From JAICJR01 sp036494715 (GTDB lineage Bacteria > Actinomycetota > Thermoleophilia > Solirubrobacterales > Thermoleophilaceae), in the NCBI GenBank assembly GCA_036494715.1, contig DASXNY010000007.1, forward strand, positions 1 to 64,000: a stretch of DNA of 64,000 nt, written 5' to 3'. Under the pieces are notes generated by a model. The model had not been told where the DNA came from and did not search any database. It saw only the letters and a list, made by a program, of their open reading frames with translations. Shown piece after piece: positions 54,799 through 62,184 of the stretch. The position numbers and the translations under genes were made by a program. How positions within the stretch are numbered: position 1 is the first letter of the stretch; each line of letters begins with the position of its first letter.

Positions 54799-56315
54799 CC
54801 GGGGTCGGCCTGGACGTCGCCGCCGGGCGCCGCGGCGAGCCTGCCGCCCGCGCAGCCGGGCTTCGAGTAGACCGCCCACGAGTGGTTCTCGTAGATGCGC
54901 GTGTAGCCGGGCGGAGGCTTGACCTTGGCGAAGTGCTGGCGGTCGAACGTCCACATCTGCTTGGTCGGGCGCGGCTCGAGCATCAGCGCGCCGACCTTCG
55001 TCTTCGAGCCCTCCACGAGGTCGATCGACTTCGGCCTGCCGTCGAGCCAGTAGCGCAGGTCGGGCATCGCCTTGTGGCCGATCGTCGAGATCGAGCCGCA
55101 CTGCTGGAACTTGGCCCGCACAACGGCTGAGTTGCCGACGAGCTTGAGGTCGGCGTAGTTGCGGGCCTCGCTGCGCATCGTGTGCTTGATCGACTTGAGC
55201 TTCTTCGCCTGCGCGGGGATGTAGGCGATCGAGGCGGCGAGCGCGACGATGCCGGCGACCTGCCAGGCCCTTCTGCTCTGGTCCGGCCTCAACCTCATCC
55301 ACCCGAACACGCCGACGCCGTAAACGACGGCGAGGAGTGCGCCGGGCGTGACGAGGTAGCGCTGGATCAGTGACAGGCCGATGATCGAGGTGGCGACGAT
55401 CCAGAGTGTGAGCGCGGCGGCCGTGGCGACGAGCAGCGCGAAGCGGCGGCGCGCGTGGAACCACGCGAACGCCAGGCCGATCGGCACGCCGAGCGCGAGC
55501 GGCCAGAGCAGCAGCAGCTTGTAGTACCAGGCGGTGCGCTTGGGGATGCTGAGCGCTGGCCGGCGGCGGTTGACCTCGCCGGCGAGCGTCTTCGTCCCGT
55601 GCAGGGAGTGGAGCGGCTGGCCGGTGATGATCCAGTCCTGCGCGATCCAGAGGATGGGCGCGGCCAGGGCGAGGGCGGTGAGCTGGGCGCGCTTGCGTGG
55701 CTCGAGGTCCTTCCAGAGATATGCGACGTAGAGCAGCGAGAGCAGCCAGGCGTCGGGGCGCATCAGTCCGGCCAGAGCGAGCACGATGAGGACCGCCGGG
55801 CCGCGCTTGGGCTTGCGCGTCTCGAGCAGCAAGGCCCAGACGACGAGCGCCGCGAAAGCGAGGTCCTGGTAGCCGATCAGCGCGAAGCGGTCGATGGTGG
55901 GCCTGGTCGCGACCACCACGGCCGCGACGATGCCCGCGGCCGGGTTCCAGAGCTCCGTCCCCAGCCGGTAGACGAGCCAGGTGAGGAAGCCGAGCGCGAG
56001 CAACGTGAGCGCCACCATCACCTTGGCGGAGCTGTCGCCCGCGAGCAGGACGGGGAAGCTCACGAGCGTCTGCAGCGGGTGCGGCGTGGGCGCGAAGACG
56101 GCCGTGTAGTCGGGCGTCTTGCCGTGCAGGATGTCGCGCGCCCAGAGCAGCGAGTAGCGCGCGTCGAAGTTGACGTAGCTCGGCTTGTAGAGGAGCCAGA
56201 GCAGCAGCGGAACGCCGACGATGACGGCCACTGCCGGCAATGAGCGGCGCACCCGCGCGAGGAGGCCGTCGGAGAGCGCCCGGGGCGCCGTTTTGGGACG
56301 CGTGGCGGCTGCCAT
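54795..56315 (-). CDS. GT-C-like membrane glycosyltransferase
   Basis: A 506-residue polytopic membrane protein with about ten TM segments in the first 370 residues and a soluble C-terminus. The first loop after TM1 has NFDARYSLLWARDILHGKTP, the place of the catalytic Asp in PMT/ArnT-like GT-C enzymes, and LVYRLGTELWNPAAGIVAA follows. Such enzymes move sugars from polyprenyl carriers to proteins or lipids. Family placement is by layout, substrate unknown. Confidence 0.72.
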   Translation of the reverse strand: MAAATRPKTAPRALSDGLLARVRRSLPAVAVIVGVPLLLWLLYKPSYVNFDARYSLLWARDILHGKTPDYTAVFAPTPHPLQTLVSFPVLLAGDSSAKVMVALTLLALGFLTWLVYRLGTELWNPAAGIVAAVVVATRPTIDRFALIGYQDLAFAALVVWALLLETRKPKRGPAVLIVLALAGLMRPDAWLLSLLYVAYLWKDLEPRKRAQLTALALAAPILWIAQDWIITGQPLHSLHGTKTLAGEVNRRRPALSIPKRTAWYYKLLLLWPLALGVPIGLAFAWFHARRRFALLVATAAALTLWIVATSIIGLSLIQRYLVTPGALLAVVYGVGVFGWMRLRPDQSRRAWQVAGIVALAASIAYIPAQAKKLKSIKHTMRSEARNYADLKLVGNSAVVRAKFQQCGSISTIGHKAMPDLRYWLDGRPKSIDLVEGSKTKVGALMLEPRPTKQMWTFDRQHFAKVKPPPGYTRIYENHSWAVYSKPGCAGGRLAAAPGGDVQADPG

Positions 56316-56360
56316 CCGGCCCGCTGACTCTACCGGCTCAGGGGGGCGGATTTGCGATGG

Positions 56361-56399
56361 CTGAACGCTTTACCTGCCATGGCGGGGCAAACAGTTCAG
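56361..56399. repeat. REP-like palindrome, copy 1
   Basis: A 39-bp imperfect palindrome bounded by CTGAAC and GTTCAG, with a further TTT/AAA and CC/GG pairing inside. The ATG (56379) of the following gene lies at its centre (GCCATGGCG). It matches copy 2 at 31 of 39 positions. Confidence 0.7.
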
Positions 56400-57291
56400 G
56401 AGATCGCGAAAGCGATCTGGAATCTGATCGGCAGACAACACGGAGTCGTGGCGCGCTGGCAACTGCTCGAGCTGGGGCTCAGTCGAAGCGCGATCGACCA
56501 CCGGATCAGCATGGGGCGGCTCCATCCTGTCTTCACGGGCGTGTACGCAGTTGGCCGGCCGCAGCTGACGCAGGAGGGCTGGTGGATGGCCGCGGTCTTG
56601 GCGTGCGGTGCTGGAGCGGCTTTGAGCCACAGCAGCGCCGCCGCGCTCTGGGGGATTGGCAGGCCTCGCAGGGTGATCGAGGTGTCGGTTCCCGCCCAGC
56701 GGCGGGCGCGGCACCCGGGCCTAATCGTCCATCGCCGCGTGCTGCGTGCCGGCGACGTGACGGAGCAACTCGGCATCCCCGTAATTGCCGTAGTTCCTAC
56801 GCTGGTCGACCTCGCCACCACGCTTTCGCGCGACCGGCTAGAAGCAGCAATAAGTGAGACAGACAAGCGCGGGCTGGTGGACCCAGAAGCGCTGCGGCTC
56901 GCGCTGGAGGGATTCGCGAACCGGCCTGGTGTGGTTGAGCTGCGCAGAACACTCGACCGCCGGACCTTCCGCGCCACCGATCTCGAAGCTCGAACGCTGG
57001 TTCCTGGCAATCGTCCGCAGGACCGACCTCCCTCTCCCAGAGACGCGCCGCTATGTGAGCGAGGCTCGCGTCGACTTCTACTGGCCGGACATCGGGCTGA
57101 TCGTCGAGACCGACGGGCTCCGCTACCACCGCACCCCCTCGCAGCAGGCCAAGGATCGAGTGAGGGACCAGCGGCACCTGGCTGCGGGCCTCACTTCGCT
57201 GCGCTTCACCTACGAGCAGGTGCGCTACGAACCGGCTCATGTCCAGGCGATCCTCGAGGCGGTCGTGGCGAGACTTAAGGCAAACCTCTGA
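56379..57291 (+). pseudogene. Frameshifted AbiEi-like wHTH/DUF559 nuclease-fold protein
   Basis: The first frame encodes an AbiEi-type N-terminal winged helix and middle domain (VVARWQLLELGLSRSAIDHR; GRLHPVFTGVYAVGRP; GIPVIAVVPTLVDLATTL). At about 56982 the frame is lost; a shift of one base (one extra C in GATCTCGAAG) continues into a DUF559/Vsr-like C-terminus (KLERWFLAIVRRTDLPLPET; RVDFYWPDIGLIVETDGLRYH; VRYEPAHVQAIL). Repaired length would be 303 residues. In known proteins the two parts form one chain. The gene lies between two REP-like palindromes: the ATG is within copy 1 and the TGA is within copy 2. Could be a true pseudogene, a sequencing error or a slippery site. Confidence 0.85.
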
Positions 57292-57326
57292 ACCTTTTCC
57301 CTGCCCCGGCCGGGCAAATGGTTCAG
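57288..57326. repeat. REP-like palindrome, copy 2
   Basis: A 39-bp imperfect palindrome bounded by CTGAACC and GGTTCAG, with TTT/AAA and CCC/GGG pairing inside. The TGA of the upstream pseudogene is bases 57289-57291. Same orientation as copy 1, 31 of 39 bases identical. Confidence 0.7.
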
Positions 57327-57347
57327 GGATCCGCCAGGATTCCGCCC

Positions 57348-58247
57348 ATGGCCTCGCTCACCTACCTCGGGCCCGAGGGGACGTTCACGCACCAGGCCGC
57401 GCTGGATCTCGCTCGCGCCGGCGAGCAGCTCGTGCCGCTCGGGAGCGTGCGGGACGTGGTGCAGTCCGTTGAGTCGGGTGAGGCGGCGGCGGGCGTGGTG
57501 GCGTTCGAGAACAGCCTCGAGGGGCCGGTGCCGGCCAACCTCGACGAGCTGCTGCTCCAGACCACGCGCTGCATGATCTCCGGCGAGCGCGTGCTGCCGG
57601 TGTCGTTCACGCTCTTCCGCACACCGGAGGACAAGCTGCCGCTGGTGGGCGTCACGAGCCACGTGTTCGGGTTGGCGCAGTGCTCACGCTTCATCGAGGA
57701 AACCGGCGTCGAGACGCGCGAGGCGTCGAGCACGGCGGGCGCCTGCCGCGACCTGGCGGAGTCGCCGCGTGAAGGCTGGGGCGCGATCGGCCCGCCGGTG
57801 GCCGGCGAGATGTACGGCCTGCGAGTCGAGCGCGAGCGGATCGAGGACGACGAGCGCGCCACCACGCGCTTCGTCGTGCTGAGGACGAACTGTCCGGAGC
57901 CCACCGGCAAGGACCGCTCGGCCTTTTCCTTCCGGCCGAGCCACGACGAGCCCGGCAGCCTCGTGCGCCTGCTCCAGGAGTTCGCGCTGCGCGACATCAA
58001 CCTCACCGCGATCAAGTCGCGCCCGACGAAGGAGCTGCTCGGCGAGTACATCTTCTACATCGAGTGCGAGGGCCACATCCGGGAGGGGCATCTGCGGGAC
58101 GCCGTGTTGGGGGTGCTCCGCTTCCAGAGCGTCACCCGCTTCCTCGGCTCGTTCCCGGAGGACCCCGGGCGGCCGGAGCAGCACCGCGTCGACGGCAGCG
58201 GCGTCGCGGCCGCCTACGAGCAGATGCTCGGCAAGATCGAGCCGTGA
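57348..58247 (+). CDS. pheA: Prephenate dehydratase
   Basis: A 299-residue enzyme; converts prephenate to phenylpyruvate in phenylalanine synthesis. N-terminal LTYLGPEGTFTHQAALDLA, VAFENSLEGPV near residue 54, and the TRF motif in RATTRFVVL near 175. A C-terminal ACT domain has the KSRPTKELLGEYIFYIE block (ESRP motif) that binds phenylalanine for feedback control. No chorismate mutase domain. Start ATG 57348 just after the second palindrome. Overlaps tyrA by four bases. Confidence 0.96.
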   Translation: MASLTYLGPEGTFTHQAALDLARAGEQLVPLGSVRDVVQSVESGEAAAGVVAFENSLEGPVPANLDELLLQTTRCMISGERVLPVSFTLFRTPEDKLPLVGVTSHVFGLAQCSRFIEETGVETREASSTAGACRDLAESPREGWGAIGPPVAGEMYGLRVERERIEDDERATTRFVVLRTNCPEPTGKDRSAFSFRPSHDEPGSLVRLLQEFALRDINLTAIKSRPTKELLGEYIFYIECEGHIREGHLRDAVLGVLRFQSVTRFLGSFPEDPGRPEQHRVDGSGVAAAYEQMLGKIEP

Positions 58248-59188
58248 CCCCCGTCCGGGTGGGGGTGGTCGGCCTCGGCCTGATCGGCGGCTCGATCGCG
58301 CGGCGGCTGATCGAGCTGCCGGAGCGATGGGAGGCGCTCGCGCTCACGCGCACGAAGGGCACCGCGGTCGAGGCGGCCGACGCCGGGATCCAGATAGCCG
58401 GCTCGGTGGAGGAACTGGCGAAGCAAGCCGAGCTGGTCGTGGTAGCCACCCCGCCCAAGAACACAGCCTCGGTCATCGCCGCCGTTCTGGCCGCCGACGA
58501 AGACGTCCTCGTGACGGACGTGGCCTCGGTGAAAGCACCCATCGCCAGCGCGGTGACGGGCGAAGACCGCTATTTGCCAAGCCACCCCCTCGCCGGCGCC
58601 GAGACCAGCGGCTGGGCCGCTGCCCGCGCCGACCTGCTCGACGGCACCACCTGGGCCGTCTGCCCGCCGTCGCCGACGGCACCCCCCGACCTGCTCTGCC
58701 GCTTCGGCGAGCTGTTCGACGCCTTCGACGCCCGTCTGATCGTCTGCGACCCGCGCGAGCACGACCTGGCCGTCGCCCAGACGAGCCACGCGCCCCACGT
58801 GGTGGCCGCGGCGCTGGCGGCTGCGATCCGGCGGCACGACTCGCCGGGACTGGCCGCGGCGCTCTCCGGCGGCGCCTTCCGCGACATCACGCGCGTGGCG
58901 CGCGCCGACCCGGCGATGTGGCAGGAGATCTTCGAGCTGAACGAGGCCAACGTCGCCGCCGCGCTGGCCGACCTGCGCGAGACGCTCGACGGCGAGCCGC
59001 CGTGGGAGTCGGGCCGTGAGGCGGCCGAGCTGGCGGACCGCTTGCGCTGGCAGACGCCCGAGTGGGAGCGCCGCGAATTCGACTGGCCCGCCTGGGACGA
59101 GCTGCGCGAGCTCGGCCGTGCCGGCACGGCGATTCGCCGGCCCGCAGCAGATGGCGACGGCTTCGCGGCCGAAGTCAACATCACCTGA
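58244..59188 (+). CDS. tyrA: Prephenate/arogenate dehydrogenase
   Basis: A 314-residue NAD(P)-dependent enzyme of tyrosine synthesis. Rossmann loop VGVVGLGLIGGSIARRL at residues 6-22, TDVASVKAPI near 92, and SHPLAGAETSGW near 113 with the catalytic His. Ends without an ACT domain. GTG start overlaps the pheA stop as GTGA, so the two branch enzymes are made together. Prephenate or arogenate preference cannot be told. Confidence 0.95.
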   Translation: MTPVRVGVVGLGLIGGSIARRLIELPERWEALALTRTKGTAVEAADAGIQIAGSVEELAKQAELVVVATPPKNTASVIAAVLAADEDVLVTDVASVKAPIASAVTGEDRYLPSHPLAGAETSGWAAARADLLDGTTWAVCPPSPTAPPDLLCRFGELFDAFDARLIVCDPREHDLAVAQTSHAPHVVAAALAAAIRRHDSPGLAAALSGGAFRDITRVARADPAMWQEIFELNEANVAAALADLRETLDGEPPWESGREAAELADRLRWQTPEWERREFDWPAWDELRELGRAGTAIRRPAADGDGFAAEVNIT

Positions 59189-59247
59189 AAATCCCCCCTA
59201 CCCCAAAGGGTCAACTCGACATACGCTGGGTGTCGGCGGATTTCCGG

Positions 59248-62097
59248 ATGCTTGAGCCGCAGACCCCAGCTTCACTCACGGATGGGTTGAGCAGCCCCCT
59301 GCTCGAGCGCGACGACGAGCGCGCTCGGCTGCTCGCGCTGATCGACGCCCTGCCCCGCTCCACGGGCGGCGCGGTAGTGATCGACGGTGCAGCCGGGGTA
59401 GGCAAGAGCACCCTGCTGAACGCGACCAGCGAGCTGGCGGTCGAGCGCGACTTCACGGTGCTGCGGGCGATCGGCATGAGCACCGGCGGCGAGCCCCCCT
59501 GGCTGGCCGTGCGCGAGCTGTTCGAGCCCTGCCTGCGGACGATGGCGGACCGCGACGCTCTCCTCACCGGTGCCGCCGGCATGTCCGCGGCAGTGCTGGG
59601 CAGGGACCCGGAGCCCCAGCGCGCCAACGGCGTTCCGGCCATGGTGATGCACGGTCTCTACTGGCTCGTGGCCAACCTCGCCCAGCGCGGCCCGCTCGTC
59701 ATCGGGATCGATGACGCGCATCTGGTCGACGCCCCCTCCCAGCGCTGGCTCGCATACCTGGCGCTGCGCCTGAGCGACCTGCCGGTGCTGCTGGTGGCGA
59801 CCGCGACCGCCAGCGAGGACGACGCGAACCCGGAGCTGCTCGCCCTGCGCGCCGCCTCCGAGGTCATGCCGCTCGCCAACCTGAGCTACGACGCAGCCGC
59901 GGCGCTGGTGCACGACCTGCTGGCCGGACCCGTCGACCCCGACTTCGCCGACGAGTGCGTGCTGATGTCGCGCGGCAACCCGTTCCTGCTCATCGAGCTG
60001 CTGAGGGAGGTGCAGAGCGCCGGCGTTGCGCCGACGGCGGCACACGCCGCCCGCGTTGCCGGGATGCTGCCCGCGAACGTACACCGGATGGTGCGGCTGA
60101 GGCTCGCGCGGGTTGGCCAGGAGGCGGCCGACGTTGCACACGCCGCGACCATCCTCGGCGCCGACGCGAGCATCCGCAACATCGGCCAGCTCGTGGAACT
60201 CGACACGGCGGACGTCGAGGCCGCGGCGCACAGGCTTCAGCTCGCTGACCTGCTCGACCAGGGGACGCCGCTGCGCTTTGCCCATCCGCTCGTGCACTCG
60301 GCCGTGTACGAGAGCCTCGCGCCCGCCGACCGCACGCTCTGGCACCGCAGGGCCGCCGAGCTGCTGGCACACCGCGGCGCGACGAGCGACCAGATCGCCG
60401 CACAGCTCTTGGCCTGCGAGCCCGCCGGGGACCAGATCGTCGTGCGCGCGCTGCGTGGCGCCGCGACGGACGCGCTGCATGCAGGTGCGCCCGAGAGCGC
60501 CATCTGCTTCCTGCGGCGCGCGATCGCGGAGGGCACCGATGCCGGCGCGGACCCCGACCTGCTGCGCGAGCTCGGCTCGGCGCAGGCCAGCATGGGAGAT
60601 CCCGAGGCGGACACGCACCTGCGCCGCGCGCTGGAGCTCGAGTCCTCGCCGCGGGAACGGGCCGAAACCGCGCGCGTGCTTGGCTCCCTGCTCACGCGCC
60701 GCGGCTGCTCTGCCGACGCCGTGACGCTCCTCGACAACGCGATCGCCGACCTAGACGGCCACGACGACGAGCTGCGACTGCGCCTCGAGACCGACGCGAT
60801 CGCGTCCGCGCGCGAGGACTTCGCCGTGCGCGGCCACATCCCAGAGCGCATCGGCAGGCTCGCCGGCCTCGAGGGCTCGAGCGCCGCGGAGCTCGTACTG
60901 CTCGCCAACATGGCGATGGAATCGGCGGCGGCCGGGGCCTCGGCGCGCGAGACGGTGGAGCTGGCCGAGCGGGCGCTGGCCGAGGGCCGGCTGCTCGACG
61001 AGGAGACCGCGGACTCGCCGGCGTGCTACCTGGCAATCCACGCGCTCGTGGCCGCCGACCGGCCGGACCGCGCCGCACAGCACCTGGACAAGGCCTTCGC
61101 GGACGTGCGGCGCCGCGGCTCGCTGTGGGGCCTGGCCTGCGCCTCGATCTGCGCCTCGCACGCGTACCTGACGGGCGGCGACGTGGCGCTCGCCATCTCG
61201 CACGCACGCACGGCCCTCGCGATCGGGAGCGCCGCCGGCTGGGTGGGGATGAACCCGTGGGCGGTGGCCTTCCTCGTCAACGCGCTCGTGCAGCGCGGCG
61301 AGCTGGACGAGGCGCGTGCGCTGATCGAGCGCAACGGGCTGGCGGGCGAGCTGCCGGAGGCGCCCTTCTTCGAGCCGATCGCAAGCGCCCGGGCTCGCCT
61401 CGCGATCGCCGCCGGCGACCCGGCCGAGGCACTCGCCGTCGCCCGCTTCGGCGAGCTCATGGTGAAGTCGGGCACGGTCAACCCGGGACTCTCGAGCTGG
61501 CGCTCCGAGGCCGCGCTCGCGCTGGCGGGCGTGGGCCGCGCGGCGGAGGCGCACGAGCTGGCGCAGGAGGAGCTCCGGCTCGCGCGCACCTACGGCGCGC
61601 CGCGGCCGATCGGGGCGGCGCTGCGCACGGTGGCAAAGCTGTCCGCGGGCGAGCAACGGCTGGACGCGCTGCGCGAGGCGGTGGGCGTGCTCGAGCGCTC
61701 GCCCGCGCAGCTCGAACGAGCCGCCGCGCACGTGGAGCTCGGCACCGCCCTGCGGCTCGCCGGCCGGAATCAGGACGCGCGCTACCCGCTGCGCCGCGGG
61801 CGCGAGCTGGCAATGGGCTGCGGAGCGGTTGCCCTCGTGGTCCAGGCACGCGCCGAGCTGGTGGCCAGCGGCGGCCGGCCGCGCAAGGACCCGGCCGACG
61901 GGCGGGACGCCCTCACCCCGTCGGAGCTGCGGGTGGCCGAGCTCGCGAGCCGCGGCAATACCAACCGCGAGATCGCGGAATCCCTGTTCGTCACCCTCCG
62001 CACGGTGGAGCTCCAGCTGACCCACGCCTACCAGAAGCTCGGCATCGCCTCCCGCGGCGAGCTCGCCGACGCGCTCCGCGAGCCCCGCGGGGCATGA
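59248..62097 (+). CDS. LAL-type regulator (AAA ATPase, helical repeats, LuxR HTH)
   Basis: A 949-residue LuxR-family regulator of the large ATP-binding type. Walker A GAAGVGKSTLL near residue 47, Walker B LVIGIDDAHLVD near 150, long TPR-like helical region (about 350-860) and a C-terminal LuxR HTH (LTPSELRVAELASRGNTNRE; IAESLFVTLRTVELQLTHAY). Activates transcription after ligand binding and ATP binding. It is 87 bp upstream of the molybdenum hydroxylase gene, a possible target. ATG 59248 is chosen; GTG 59230 is possible. Confidence 0.92.
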   Translation: MLEPQTPASLTDGLSSPLLERDDERARLLALIDALPRSTGGAVVIDGAAGVGKSTLLNATSELAVERDFTVLRAIGMSTGGEPPWLAVRELFEPCLRTMADRDALLTGAAGMSAAVLGRDPEPQRANGVPAMVMHGLYWLVANLAQRGPLVIGIDDAHLVDAPSQRWLAYLALRLSDLPVLLVATATASEDDANPELLALRAASEVMPLANLSYDAAAALVHDLLAGPVDPDFADECVLMSRGNPFLLIELLREVQSAGVAPTAAHAARVAGMLPANVHRMVRLRLARVGQEAADVAHAATILGADASIRNIGQLVELDTADVEAAAHRLQLADLLDQGTPLRFAHPLVHSAVYESLAPADRTLWHRRAAELLAHRGATSDQIAAQLLACEPAGDQIVVRALRGAATDALHAGAPESAICFLRRAIAEGTDAGADPDLLRELGSAQASMGDPEADTHLRRALELESSPRERAETARVLGSLLTRRGCSADAVTLLDNAIADLDGHDDELRLRLETDAIASAREDFAVRGHIPERIGRLAGLEGSSAAELVLLANMAMESAAAGASARETVELAERALAEGRLLDEETADSPACYLAIHALVAADRPDRAAQHLDKAFADVRRRGSLWGLACASICASHAYLTGGDVALAISHARTALAIGSAAGWVGMNPWAVAFLVNALVQRGELDEARALIERNGLAGELPEAPFFEPIASARARLAIAAGDPAEALAVARFGELMVKSGTVNPGLSSWRSEAALALAGVGRAAEAHELAQEELRLARTYGAPRPIGAALRTVAKLSAGEQRLDALREAVGVLERSPAQLERAAAHVELGTALRLAGRNQDARYPLRRGRELAMGCGAVALVVQARAELVASGGRPRKDPADGRDALTPSELRVAELASRGNTNREIAESLFVTLRTVELQLTHAYQKLGIASRGELADALREPRGA

Positions 62098-62184
62098 AAT
62101 CCGTGCATGAAAGGCACGCTCTGGGCGCGGCCCCGGAGCGGCCTTCTTGCCGCCGAGCGACCTCGCGTGGCAGACTCCCGCGCC

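Noticed and set aside
56854..57291. Separate gene for the DUF559 part
   Set aside because: Its first 45 residues are the other-frame reading of the AbiEi part; the start has no ribosome-binding site. It is the second half of a frameshifted gene.
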